Source: Janthinobacterium lividum PAMC 25724
Lineage (GTDB): Bacteria; Pseudomonadota; Gammaproteobacteria; Burkholderiales; Burkholderiaceae_D
Assembly: GCA_000242815.2 (NCBI GenBank)
Contig: AHHB01000019.1
Location: 1 to 64,000, forward strand
Length of the DNA stretch: 64,000 nt
Reading direction: 5' to 3'
The position numbers were made by a program, and so were the translations under genes. The notes below the pieces were generated by a model. That model saw only the letters and a list, made by a program, of their open reading frames with translations, was not told where the DNA came from and did no database searches. This document shows, piece by piece, positions 27,198 through 37,338 of the stretch; position 1 is the stretch's first letter; every line of letters starts with the position of its first letter.

Positions 27198-27230
27198 TAA
27201 ACATTTGTCTAAAACTGTAAACATTTGTCT
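27198..27230. promoter_or_regulatory. tandem 13-bp repeat upstream of psuK, candidate operator
   Basis: TAAACATTTGTCT occurs exactly twice, at 27198-27210 and 27218-27230, with a 20-bp period that puts both copies on the same face of the DNA. It starts 20 bp upstream of the psuK start codon, where a repressor would block the promoter. The winged-helix domain fused to PsuK is the natural candidate to bind it; that link is inference. Confidence 0.6.
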
Positions 27231-27409
27231 TTTTTCTGTCAAGCTTGTATTTGGCTTGTATTTAGCCTGCATAGGAAGCTTGTGCCAATTTCGCCTCAGT
27301 CATGCCGGGAAAGTGCGCGTATACAGCTTGTACACAGGTATTTTGCGCACATCGCAAGGGCCGTGTGGGCGCTGGCAGGTGAGTGCCTGCCTAGACTATA
27401 ATATCGGCC

Positions 27410-27481
27410 ATTTATATTTGAATTGTATAAATGGGCAAGAAAAATGGTATTTGCCATACATAATCCGTTTGATGCATAGTG
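27410..27481 (+). promoter_or_regulatory. composite nucleoside-regulon element, copy B
   Basis: ATTTATA (27410-27416), 9 bp, TATAAAT (27426-27432), 14 bp, GTATTTGCCATACAT, then GATGCATAGTG to 27481. TTGCCA (27451-27456) and CATAGT (27475-27480) are 18 bp apart. The element ends 130 bp before the nucleoside phosphorylase start and points at that operon. Confidence 0.78.
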
Positions 27482-27611
27482 GCGGAAAATAGTGGCAATA
27501 CGCATCTGGATAGTCCAGCAACACCCTTACATACCCGATACCTGGGCGCGATACTATGCATACACCGCCGCGCAGGCCGCACCATCATCATTAGCCAATC
27601 AGAGGATAACC

Positions 27612-28451
27612 ATGTCGAATAACACCCCTTTCTACGCCGCCGAAATCATCCGTGCCCGCATCCCAGAAAATTTCAAGCCGCGCGTGGCAATGATCCTCGG
27701 CTCCGGCCTCGGTGTGTTGGCCGAGCAGATGACGGATGCCGTCAGCATCAGCTTTGACGAATTGCCAGGTTTCCCGATCAGCACCGTGCACGGTCACGCT
27801 GGCGAACTGGTGGTCGGCACCCTGTCGGGCGTCGCCGTCGTCTGCATGAAGGGCCGTGGCCACTTTTATGAAGGCTATGGCATGGGCGTGATGACGAGCG
27901 CTATCCGCACCCTGAAGCTGCTGGGCTGCGAAATGCTGTTCGTCACCAACGCCGCCGGTTCCTTGCGCCCTGAAGTGGACGCCGGTAGCCTGGTGGCCAT
28001 CAGCGACCATATCAACCTGCTGCCAGGCACGCCGATGGTCGGCCCCAACGATGACCGCTTTGGCCCGCGCTTCTTCAGCATGGCCAACGCCTATGACGCC
28101 GAACTGCGCCAGCAAGTCAAGGACACGGCGGCCGCCAGCGGCATCACCCTGCACGAAGGCGTATTCGTCGCCTACCCAGGTCCGAACTTCGAGACGGCCG
28201 CCGAAATCCGCATGATGGCCCGCCTGGGCGCCGACACGGTCGGCATGTCGGTGGTGCCGGAAGTGGTCTCGGCCCGTCATTGCGACTTGAAAGTGGTGGG
28301 CGTGTCGGTCATCACCAACCTGGCCGAAGGCATGTCGCCATTCGCCCTGTCGCACGAGCAAACCTTGAAATACGCGGCCATTGGCGCGAAAGACCTGGTC
28401 AAGCTGATCCTCGCTTTCCTGGCCAAAGTGGCTGAAAAACCGCAAGCCTAA
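27612..28451 (+). CDS. purine nucleoside phosphorylase (PNP-I, trimeric type)
   Basis: This enzyme phosphorolyses inosine, guanosine and their deoxy forms to free base and (deoxy)ribose 1-phosphate. The start at 27612 (MSNNTPFYAAEII) follows GAGGAT and gives 279 aa. Motifs: ILGSGLGVLAE phosphate loop, GRGHFYEGY, VTNAAGSLRPE, PGPNFETAAEIR and VVGVSVITNLAEG. The Asn in the last motif marks 6-oxopurine specificity in the PNP/MTAP family. It is first in the operon with deoB, deoC and the ALDH gene, and its bases feed guaD and xdh. Confidence 0.95.
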   Translation: MSNNTPFYAAEIIRARIPENFKPRVAMILGSGLGVLAEQMTDAVSISFDELPGFPISTVHGHAGELVVGTLSGVAVVCMKGRGHFYEGYGMGVMTSAIRTLKLLGCEMLFVTNAAGSLRPEVDAGSLVAISDHINLLPGTPMVGPNDDRFGPRFFSMANAYDAELRQQVKDTAAASGITLHEGVFVAYPGPNFETAAEIRMMARLGADTVGMSVVPEVVSARHCDLKVVGVSVITNLAEGMSPFALSHEQTLKYAAIGAKDLVKLILAFLAKVAEKPQA

Positions 28452-28515
28452 GATTGTAAAACGTTTCATTTTTTATGCAGTAGCGGCGCGCTGATCATCG
28501 GCGCTGCCGCGCGGC

Positions 28516-28535
28516 GGGCCGGAAAAATCCGGCCT
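28516..28535 (+). other. hairpin between the phosphorylase gene and deoB
   Basis: A 7-bp GC-rich stem (ggccgga at 28517-28523, tccggcc at 28528-28534) with an AAAA loop sits 36 bp before deoB. There is no T run after it, so it is more likely an mRNA processing or stabilising structure than a terminator. Confidence 0.4.
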
Positions 28536-28570
28536 ACACTGTCCGCATCCTCCACAAAGCGAGCCTTATC

Positions 28571-29764
28571 ATGTCACGCGCATTTATCCTCCTGCTTGAT
28601 TCCTTCGGCCTTGGCGCGACGCCAGACGCTGCCAAGTATGGCGACGCAGGTGCCAATACCTTTGGCCACATTGCCAGCACTGTCGCCAAAAGCGGCAAGA
28701 CCTTGAAACTCCCGAACATGGAACGCCTGGGACTGGGCGCAGCGGCGCACCTCGCCAGCGGCGAATGGGCCGTGGGCTTCGACCAGCGCGACGGTTTCAC
28801 CGGCGCCTACGGCGCGGCGCGCGAGCGCTCCACCGGCAAGGACACGCAGAGCGGCCACTGGGAAATCGCCGGCGTGCCCGTCGAATTCGACTGGGGCTAC
28901 TTCCCCCGCACCACGCCGTCCTTCCCCGCCGACCTGACCGACAAGCTCAAAGCCATGTCGGGCGTGCCCGGCTTCCTGGGCGACTGCCATGCCTCGGGCA
29001 CGGACATCATCAACAAGCATGGCGATGAACACGTCGCTACCGGCAAGCTGATTATCTATACCTCGGGCGACTCGGTGATGCAGATCGCCGCGCATGAAGA
29101 ATCGTTTGGCCTGGAGCGTCTGTATGCCGTGTGCGAAATGGCTTTCAAACTGGTGGAACCGTACAACATTGGCCGCGTCATCGCCCGTCCGTTCACCGGC
29201 AGCAATGGCAACTACACGCGCACCAGCAACCGCCACGACTATGCCGTCGCGCCGCCAAGCAAGACCTTGCTCGATCACGTCAAGGATGCGGGCGGCGAAG
29301 TTGTCGGTCTGGGCAAGATCAGCGACATTTTCGCGACCCAGGGCATTTCGCGCGTCGTCAAGGGCGTCGACAACATGGCGCTGTTTGAAGCGCTGTTGAA
29401 AACGGCCGATGAAGTGCAGGACAAGTCGCTTACTTTTGTCAACTTCGTCGATTTCGACCAGTCGTTCGGCCACCGCCGCAACGTCGAGGGCTATGCCGAT
29501 GCGCTGCGCGAAATGGATGGTCGCCTGCCGGAATTCATCGCCAAGCTCAAAGATGGTGACCTCGTCGTGATCACCGCCGACCATGGCTGCGACCCTACCT
29601 GGCCCGGCTCCGACCATACCCGTGAACATATACCGATGATTTTCTTCGGCCCCGGCATCGCCCCGCGCGCGCTGGGCATTTCCGAGACCTTCTCCGATAT
29701 TGGCCAAACCCTCGCCAAGCATCTTGGCGTGCCACCACTTGCTAATGGAAGCAGCTTGTTATGA
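28571..29764 (+). CDS. deoB: phosphopentomutase
   Basis: DeoB converts ribose or deoxyribose 1-phosphate to the 5-phosphate. The 397-aa alkaline-phosphatase-fold protein has the metal site ILLLDSFGLGATPDA at the N-terminus, the phospho-acceptor region STGKDTQSGHWEI, and the C-terminal ligands TADHGCDPTWPGSDHTREHIP. It overlaps deoC by 4 bp (ATGA). In this operon it links phosphorylase to aldolase. Confidence 0.96.
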   Translation: MSRAFILLLDSFGLGATPDAAKYGDAGANTFGHIASTVAKSGKTLKLPNMERLGLGAAAHLASGEWAVGFDQRDGFTGAYGAARERSTGKDTQSGHWEIAGVPVEFDWGYFPRTTPSFPADLTDKLKAMSGVPGFLGDCHASGTDIINKHGDEHVATGKLIIYTSGDSVMQIAAHEESFGLERLYAVCEMAFKLVEPYNIGRVIARPFTGSNGNYTRTSNRHDYAVAPPSKTLLDHVKDAGGEVVGLGKISDIFATQGISRVVKGVDNMALFEALLKTADEVQDKSLTFVNFVDFDQSFGHRRNVEGYADALREMDGRLPEFIAKLKDGDLVVITADHGCDPTWPGSDHTREHIPMIFFGPGIAPRALGISETFSDIGQTLAKHLGVPPLANGSSLL

Positions 29765-30720
29765 CACTCATGCACCCCGACTTCAAGCGTAACGAGGCCG
29801 TTGGCCTCGACCTGGGCTGGATCAACCAGATCCGCGTCAACCGCGCCGCGACAGACCGCCGCGCGGCCAGCCTGGCGAACCGCCGTACGGTGAAAAAGGA
29901 ATACCAGGCTGCCTGGCTGGTCAAGGCCATCGAGGTGATCGACTTGACCACCCTCGGTGGCGACGATACGCCGGGTCGCGTCGAGCGCCTGTGCATGAAG
30001 GCCATGCGCCCGCTGCGCGCCGACCTGATGGCAGCGCTGGGCTTGACCGAGTTGAGCACCGGCGCCGTGTGCGTGTACCACGAAATGATTCAACCGGCCG
30101 TGAAAGTCATTCAGGGCCGTTTGCCCATCGCTGCCGTGTCGACCGGTTTCCCGGCTGGCCTGACGAGCATGGAAACGAAGCTGCGCGAGATCGAACTGTC
30201 GGTCGCGGCAGGCGCTTCGGAAATCGATATCGTCATCACGCGCCAGCACGTCTTGAATGGCAACTGGCAGGTGCTGTACGACGAAATGCTGGCTTACCGC
30301 AAGGCTTGCGGCGCAGCGCACGTGAAGGCAATTCTCGCCACTGGCGACTTGCTGACGATGGAAAACGTGGCCAAGGCGTCGTGGGTCTGCATGATGGCAG
30401 GCGCTGATTTCATCAAGACGTCCACAGGGAAAGAGGGCGTTAACGCCACCATTCCCGTGGCCCTGACGATGGTGCGCACGATCCGCGAATACCACGAGCA
30501 AACGGGCTTTCAGGTGGGCTTCAAGCCGGCCGGCGGCGTCAGCTCGGCCAAGAGCGCGCTGCAGTATCTGACCCTGATGAAGGAAGAGCTGGGTAATGAA
30601 TGGCTGCAGCCGCACCTGTTCCGCATCGGCGCTTCCAGCCTGCTGACCGACATCGAGCGCCAGCTCGAGCACTACGTCACCGGCAGCTACTCGGCCAATC
30701 ATCGTCACGCACAACCTTAA
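29761..30720 (+). CDS. deoC: deoxyribose-phosphate aldolase, eukaryotic-like long type
   Basis: DeoC splits deoxyribose 5-phosphate into acetaldehyde and glyceraldehyde 3-phosphate. At 319 aa it is about 60 residues longer than E. coli DeoC and follows the human DERA pattern: an N-terminal LDLGWINQIRVN helix, RRTVKKEYQAAWLVKAIEVIDLTTL, the Schiff-base Lys219 in DFIKTSTGKE, the second Lys255 in GFKPAGGV, and a C-terminal FRIGASSLLTDIERQ. The resemblance to the eukaryotic enzyme is closer than to the enterobacterial one. It is coupled to deoB by overlap and precedes the ALDH gene by 12 bp. Confidence 0.95.
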   Translation: MTLMHPDFKRNEAVGLDLGWINQIRVNRAATDRRAASLANRRTVKKEYQAAWLVKAIEVIDLTTLGGDDTPGRVERLCMKAMRPLRADLMAALGLTELSTGAVCVYHEMIQPAVKVIQGRLPIAAVSTGFPAGLTSMETKLREIELSVAAGASEIDIVITRQHVLNGNWQVLYDEMLAYRKACGAAHVKAILATGDLLTMENVAKASWVCMMAGADFIKTSTGKEGVNATIPVALTMVRTIREYHEQTGFQVGFKPAGGVSSAKSALQYLTLMKEELGNEWLQPHLFRIGASSLLTDIERQLEHYVTGSYSANHRHAQP

Positions 30721-30732
30721 AGAACATTCGTC

Positions 30733-33114
30733 ATGCCTACAATTAACGAGATTCTCACTACTATGGACTACGGCCCTGCTCCCGAAAGTCAAAAAGAAGC
30801 ACAGGCGTGGCTCGACGGCCATCAGCGCAAGTTCGGCCTGTTTATCGACAATGCCTGGAGCGAGCCGGCGCAACTGTTCGCCTCGACGAATCCGGCTGAC
30901 GGCAGTGCCCTCGCTGAATTGACGCAAGCGAGCGACGCCGATGTTGCGCGCGCTGTGGAAGCGGCACGTCGCGCGCTGCCTGTATGGCAAGGCATGGGTG
31001 GTCATGGCCGCGCGAAAGTCATGTACGCGCTGGCCCGTTTGCTGCAAAAGCATGCGCGCCTGTTCGCCGTGCTGGAAACGCTGGACAACGGCAAGACCAT
31101 CCGCGAAACGCGCGATATCGACCTGCCGCTGGCCGCCCGCCATTTTTACCATCACGCCGGCTGGGCGCAGCTGCAATCGGAAGAGTTTTCCGACTATCGC
31201 GCGGTGGGCGTGGTAGGCCAGATCGTGCCATGGAATTTCCCCTTGCTGATGCTGTCGTGGAAAATCGCCCCGGCCCTGGCCGCCGGTAACACGGTCGTCT
31301 TCAAGCCGGCCGAATTCACCTCGCTGACGGCCATGCTGTTCGCCGAATTGTGCCTGCAGGCGGGCGTGCCGGCCGGCGTAGTCAACATCGTCACCGGCGA
31401 CGGCCGCGTCGGTTCGGCCATCGTCAACCACCCTGGTGTCGACAAGATCGCCTTTACGGGTTCCACCGAAGTGGGTCGTTTGATTCGTGTCGCGACGGCC
31501 GGCAGCGGCAAGAAGCTGTCGCTGGAGCTGGGCGGCAAGTCGCCCTTCATCGTCTTCGAGGATGCAGATCTGGACAGCGCCGTGGAAGGCCTGGTCGACT
31601 CAATCTGGTTCAACCAGGGACAAGTCTGCTGCGCCGGTTCGCGCCTGCTGGTGCAGGAATCGATCGAGGAGCGCTTCCTGAACAAGGTACGCGCGCGCAT
31701 GCAAAACCTGCGCCTCGGTTCGCCCCTGGACAAATCGATGGACGTGGGCGCGCTGGTCGATCCGGTGCAGCGCCAGCGCATCGCCGCGCTGGTCGATTCG
31801 GCCCGTGCCGAAGGCTGCGACGTATGGCAGCCCGCGTGCGAACTGCCGGCAGACGGCGCGTGGTTCCCGCCTACCCTGATCACGGGCGCGTCGACGTCTG
31901 CTGCCGTGGCACAGGCTGAAATCTTTGGCCCCGTGCTCGTGGCCATGAGCTTTCGCACCCCGCCCGAAGCGGTACAGCTGGCGAACAATACGGTGTACGG
32001 CCTGGCTGCCAGCGTGTGGACCGAGTCGATCAGCCTGGCCCTCGATATCGCTCCGGCCATCAAGGCCGGCGTGGTGTGGATCAACAGCGCCAACCAGTTC
32101 GACGCCGCTTGCGGCTTCGGCGGCTACCGCGAATCGGGCTTTGGCCGCGAAGGCGGCCGCGAAGGCATGCTCGAATACATGACGGCCCTGGCCGAAGATG
32201 CGCGTCCGGCTTTGCCAGTAGTGGAAGCGAAGGCGAAAGGGAATGCGAAACCGGCGCCAGCCGATCCGTTCGCCATCGACCGCACGGCCAAGATGTACAT
32301 TGGCGGCAAGCAGGCGCGCCCTGACAGCGCTTACAGCGCGCCTGTATTTGGCGCCAATGGCGCCTTGCTGGCCGAAGTGGGCGTGGGCAGCCGCAAGGAT
32401 ATCCGCAACGCCGTCGAAGCGGCCCATAAAGCGTCTGGCTGGAGCAGTGCCACGGCGCACAACCGCGCGCAAGTGCTGTACTACATCGCCGAAAACCTGG
32501 CGGCGCGCGCCGACGAATTTGCCGCCCGCATCGCCGCCATGACGGGCAGTAAAAATCCGGAGAAGGAAGTGCAGGCATCGATCGAACGCCTGTTCTACTA
32601 CGCCGCCTGGGCCGACAAGTACGATGGCCTGGCGCATCAGCCGCCCACCAAGGGCATCACCGTCGCACTGAACGAAGCGATAGGCGTGATCGGCATCGTC
32701 TGCCCGAATGAAGCGCCATTGCTTGGCTTCATTTCGCTGGTAGCGCCGGCCATTGCGCTGGGCAACCGCGTGGTGGTGGTGCCGTCGCAAGCGCATCCCT
32801 TGTCCGCGCTGGACCTGTACCAGGTGTTCGATACCTCCGACTTGCCGGGCGGCGTCGTCAACATCATCAGCGGCAACGCCGATGAACTGGCGCGCACCCT
32901 GGCCACGCATGCCGACATCGATGCCGTCTGGCGCCATGACGGCTCGGCCGACGGTTGCGCGGAAGTCGAGCGCCTGTCGGCCGCTACCCTGAAGCGCACC
33001 TGGGTCGGTGGCGCCAGAGGCCGCGACTGGTACAGTGCCGCCCAAAGCGGTGGCCGCGCCGTGCTGGCGCATGCGTCGCAAGTGAAAAACGTGTGGATAC
33101 CTTACGGTGTTTAA
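30733..33114 (+). CDS. ALDH16-type tandem aldehyde dehydrogenase
   Basis: This 793-aa protein has a complete aldehyde dehydrogenase domain (about 35-500) followed by a second, shorter ALDH-like domain (about 515-790). The first is catalytic: Glu265 in LELGGKSPF and the Cys pair 299/300 in NQGQVCCAGSR. In the second, the region expected to hold a cysteine has none. The layout matches the ALDH16 family, whose bacterial members keep the catalytic Cys and whose mammalian members have lost it. Its place right after deoC suggests it oxidises the acetaldehyde released by DeoC to acetate. The substrate is inferred. Confidence 0.9.
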   Translation: MPTINEILTTMDYGPAPESQKEAQAWLDGHQRKFGLFIDNAWSEPAQLFASTNPADGSALAELTQASDADVARAVEAARRALPVWQGMGGHGRAKVMYALARLLQKHARLFAVLETLDNGKTIRETRDIDLPLAARHFYHHAGWAQLQSEEFSDYRAVGVVGQIVPWNFPLLMLSWKIAPALAAGNTVVFKPAEFTSLTAMLFAELCLQAGVPAGVVNIVTGDGRVGSAIVNHPGVDKIAFTGSTEVGRLIRVATAGSGKKLSLELGGKSPFIVFEDADLDSAVEGLVDSIWFNQGQVCCAGSRLLVQESIEERFLNKVRARMQNLRLGSPLDKSMDVGALVDPVQRQRIAALVDSARAEGCDVWQPACELPADGAWFPPTLITGASTSAAVAQAEIFGPVLVAMSFRTPPEAVQLANNTVYGLAASVWTESISLALDIAPAIKAGVVWINSANQFDAACGFGGYRESGFGREGGREGMLEYMTALAEDARPALPVVEAKAKGNAKPAPADPFAIDRTAKMYIGGKQARPDSAYSAPVFGANGALLAEVGVGSRKDIRNAVEAAHKASGWSSATAHNRAQVLYYIAENLAARADEFAARIAAMTGSKNPEKEVQASIERLFYYAAWADKYDGLAHQPPTKGITVALNEAIGVIGIVCPNEAPLLGFISLVAPAIALGNRVVVVPSQAHPLSALDLYQVFDTSDLPGGVVNIISGNADELARTLATHADIDAVWRHDGSADGCAEVERLSAATLKRTWVGGARGRDWYSAAQSGGRAVLAHASQVKNVWIPYGV

Positions 33115-33140
33115 CTGACTGATAACTGGCATTGTGAAGC

Positions 33141-33295
33141 TGGGGTCAGACCCTAATATCGTTCAGTTAAGGGTTTTGGCGTGATTTATGAGCGCCAGTA
33201 AATTCGCTAACCCCAGGGGCAAAGAGCCGGGGTCGGTCATTTCGTGATCGGAATGTGCTCCATTGAAGCACATTCCCCCGTCGGGACTGACCCCA
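33141..33295. repeat. REP/MITE-related repeat between the ALDH gene and deoA
   Basis: Positions 33154-33234 match the reverse complement of 36490-36570 in 75 of 81 bases, so the two copies face each other around deoA-cdd-deaminase. The block begins with a decayed terminal repeat (taatatcgttcagtta). It is enclosed by tggggtcag (33141-33149) and ctgacccca (33287-33295). A further 10-bp hairpin, ggaatgtgct/agcacattcc, lies at 33250-33276. It separates the two halves of the deo gene set and could reduce read-through. Confidence 0.85.
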
Positions 33296-33320
33296 AACCT
33301 ATTTTTATTGGAGTTATTCG

Positions 33321-34643
33321 ATGTTTTTAACCCAAGAAATCATCCGCAAGAAGCGCGACCAGGGCGTGCTGAGCACCGAGGAAATCCAGTTTTTCGTGCG
33401 TGGCATCACTGACGGCAGCGTCAGCGAAGGCCAGATCGCGGCGCTGGGCATGGCCGTCTATTTTAATGACATGAACATGGACGAACGCGTCGCGTTTACC
33501 CTCGCCATGCGCGATTCCGGCCAGGTGCTGGACTGGCGTTTGCTGAACCTGCCCGGTCCTGTCGTCGACAAGCATTCGACGGGCGGCGTGGGCGATGTGG
33601 TGTCCCTGCTGCTGGGTCCCATGGTCGCCGCGTGCGGCGGCTATGTGCCGATGATCTCGGGCCGCGGCCTGGGCCACACCGGTGGCACCCTGGACAAATT
33701 CGACGCCATTCCCGGCTATTGCACGGTGCCGGACAATGCATTGTTCCGTCAAGTGGTCAAGGACGTTGGTGTGGCCATCATCGGCCAGACGGCGCAGCTG
33801 GCGCCGGCCGACAAGCGTTTTTACAGCATTCGCGACGTCACTGCCACGGTAGAATCGGTGGCCATGATCACCGGCTCCATCCTGTCGAAGAAACTGTCGG
33901 CAGGCCTGGATGCGCTGGTGATGGACGTGAAAGTAGGCACGGGCGCCTTCATGCCGACCTACGAAAAATCGGTGGAACTGGCCGAGAGTATCGTCGCCGT
34001 GGGCAATGGCGCGGGCATGCAGACGTCGGCGATTTTGACGGACATGAACGAATCGCTGGCGCCGTACGCAGGCAATGCGCTGGAAGTGCGCGGCGCCATG
34101 GATTACCTGACCGGGCGTTCGCGTCCCGCGCGCTTGCATGAAGTGACGCTGGCGCTGTGCGCCGAGATGCTGGTGCTGGGTGGCCTGGCGGCCACCGAAG
34201 AAGAGGCGCGCATGAAATTGATGGCGGCGCTACATTCGGGTGAAGCGGCCGAGCGTTTCTCGCGCATGGTGTGCGCCCTCGGTGGTCCGGCTGATTTGCT
34301 CGAGAAGCCGGACAAATACCTGGAAAAAGCACCATTCGTCGTGCCGGTGCCGGCGCTCACAGGCGGTTACGCGCATGTGCGCGATTGCCGCGGCATTGGC
34401 CTGGCCGTCGTCGCCCTGGGCGGCGGGCGTCGTCGTCCGAGCGACAGCATCGATTTCGCTGTCGGCCTGACGGACCTGGTGGGACTGGGCGAGCAAGTGG
34501 CCGTTGGCCAGCCGCTGGCCATGGTGCATGCGCGCACGCAAGCGGCGGCGCAGCAAGCCGTCAAGGAAATACAGGAAGCGTATGCGATCAGCGCAGTGGC
34601 GTTGACGGCCAGCCCGGTAATTTACCGCACCATTCGAGCATAA
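33321..34643 (+). CDS. deoA: thymidine phosphorylase
   Basis: DeoA phosphorolyses thymidine and deoxyuridine to the base and deoxyribose 1-phosphate. The 440-aa length equals that of E. coli DeoA. Signature stretches are the N-terminal helical domain ([18 protein letters not shown]), [16 protein letters not shown] at about residue 80, [14 protein letters not shown] and [18 protein letters not shown] lies before the start. It follows the repeat region, so it may have its own promoter or depend on read-through from the PNP operon. Confidence 0.96.
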   Translation: MFLTQEIIRKKRDQGVLSTEEIQFFVRGITDGSVSEGQIAALGMAVYFNDMNMDERVAFTLAMRDSGQVLDWRLLNLPGPVVDKHSTGGVGDVVSLLLGPMVAACGGYVPMISGRGLGHTGGTLDKFDAIPGYCTVPDNALFRQVVKDVGVAIIGQTAQLAPADKRFYSIRDVTATVESVAMITGSILSKKLSAGLDALVMDVKVGTGAFMPTYEKSVELAESIVAVGNGAGMQTSAILTDMNESLAPYAGNALEVRGAMDYLTGRSRPARLHEVTLALCAEMLVLGGLAATEEEARMKLMAALHSGEAAERFSRMVCALGGPADLLEKPDKYLEKAPFVVPVPALTGGYAHVRDCRGIGLAVVALGGGRRRPSDSIDFAVGLTDLVGLGEQVAVGQPLAMVHARTQAAAQQAVKEIQEAYAISAVALTASPVIYRTIRA

Positions 34644-34669
34644 CTATTTTTAGCCCTAAAGCAGGGTCT

Positions 34670-34696
34670 GGGGTCGTACCCTGAGGGTACGACCCC
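34670..34696. repeat. REP-like hairpin between deoA and cdd
   Basis: A perfect 12-bp palindrome, ggggtcgtaccc-tga-gggtacgacccc, is preceded by ctatttttagccc, the same prefix as the copy at 36467. No T run follows, so it is a repeat rather than an ordinary terminator. Confidence 0.8.
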
Positions 34697-34728
34697 GGCC
34701 TTTGCGGGTTTTACAGGTAAATAATCAA

Positions 34729-36364
<1,636 letters not shown>

Positions 36365-36412
36365 GCGTCGTCGTCCGGCAGGTTCTGGAGTAAAAAGTGC
36401 CCGCTATGCGGC

Positions 36413-36570
36413 TAATGCCGTTCAGTTAGTGTGTTGGTGATGCTATTTTTAGCCCAAGAACCAGGACTGGGGTCGGACCCTGAGGGTCCGACCCCAGCTC
36501 TTTGCCTCTGGGGTTAGTGAATTTACTGGCGCTCATAAATCACGCCAAAATCCTTAACTGAACGGCATTA
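36413..36570. repeat. MITE-like element with 16-bp terminal inverted repeats
   Basis: The 158-bp element is bounded by perfect inverted repeats TAATGCCGTTCAGTTA (36413-36428) and TAACTGAACGGCATTA (36555-36570). At its centre is a perfect 14-bp hairpin with a TGA loop (ctggggtcggaccc at 36467-36480, gggtccgaccccag at 36484-36497). It has no coding capacity. The right half recurs in inverted orientation at 33154-33234. I see no clear target duplication. It lies just after the deaminase-fold gene, where it may terminate transcription. Confidence 0.85.
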
Positions 36571-36740
36571 CCGCGATGCGGCCGATTTGCACCTTTGATA
36601 AGCCCGCATCGAGCAGCGCCTCGTTAGCCCGTTGCAAGCGAGGAAAGTCGACATGTCCACGCTGGCTGTCGCGGTTCAGCTCGCGTTGTCGGGCAGGGCA
36701 AGGCTGGCGGCGAGGCTGCTGCTCATCATCGTTCTGCGTC
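36571..36740. other. non-coding stretch between MITE and VOC gene
   Basis: With the MITE, this completes a gap of about 376 bp without a gene. On the minus strand it can be read as a short open stretch (about 50 codons, ending SKVQIGRIAVMPFS), but that frame overlaps the VOC gene and starts nowhere sensible. It could be the remnant of a gene interrupted by the MITE; I cannot assign it. Confidence 0.35.
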
Positions 36741-37163
36741 TTACCATGGATCGTAGGTGCCCAGACTCCAGATATGGCCTTCCGGGTCGCGGCAGGTAAA
36801 GCCCCGTCCGCCGTAGTCTTCATCCTTGATGTCGAGCACGATCTCGGCGCCGGCCTCGCGTGCGCTGTTGTAGACGGCATCGGCATCGCTGACGACCAGG
36901 TAGCAGTTTTGCGTGTTGGCGCCACCGATGTCGCCAGGCAGTCTCATCAGGCGGCCATAGTCGCTGTCGAGCGCCGGTGCCACCATGACCATGCCGTTAC
37001 CAAAGCTCAGTTGTGCGTGGGCGACGCCACCGTTACCGTCAGGCACGATCAATTGTTTTTCAAAACCGAGTGCGCTGCACAGCCATTCGATGGCGGCGGG
37101 AGCATCGCGGTAGCGCAGGCAGGGAATGGTCGTAGCTGCAGTCGCTTTTGCTGTCGTGGTCAT
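36741..37163 (-). CDS. VOC/glyoxalase-superfamily protein
   Basis: The 140-aa protein has the two beta-alpha-beta-beta-beta modules of the vicinal oxygen chelate fold: IPCLRYRDAPAAIEWLCSALGFE at the N-terminus and YLVVSDADAVYNSAREAGAEIV in the second half, ending GFTCRDPEGHIWSLGTYDPW. The closest pattern is the YvaC/PhnB-like glyoxalase group, often linked to resistance or unknown small molecules. AGGAG stands just before the ATG. No functional link to the nucleic-acid genes is visible. Confidence 0.85.
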   Translation of the reverse strand: MTTTAKATAATTIPCLRYRDAPAAIEWLCSALGFEKQLIVPDGNGGVAHAQLSFGNGMVMVAPALDSDYGRLMRLPGDIGGANTQNCYLVVSDADAVYNSAREAGAEIVLDIKDEDYGGRGFTCRDPEGHIWSLGTYDPW

Positions 37164-37338
37164 CAGAAAACTCCTATGGCAGATGGGGAGTAGCTTCGAT
37201 CATTCATCGAGCGCAGCGTTCCGTGTCGAGGCCATCCATCAGGATGGCCTTGATGTCCGTCAGTGCTGCACCCAGACATAGTGCCATAAAACAATCTTGG
37301 CACTCCTGCCACGACGACAATTTTTATTGCGCTGACTG

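Larger units (their letters stand above)
27179..27611. other. regulatory region between psuK and the nucleoside phosphorylase gene
   Basis: This gene-free stretch of 433 bp is divergent. Near psuK it has the tandem repeat TAAACATTTGTCT and a second tandem repeat GCTTGTATTT (27243-27252 and 27254-27263, 11-bp period). Toward the phosphorylase gene it has composite element B. No gene is evident; the upstream part of the open frame before 27612 is non-coding. Confidence 0.6.

Noticed and set aside
36554-36925. 123-codon minus-strand open frame overlapping the VOC gene and the MITE
   Set aside because: Most of it is the VOC gene in another frame. The tail might be a gene remnant but cannot be supported as a gene.
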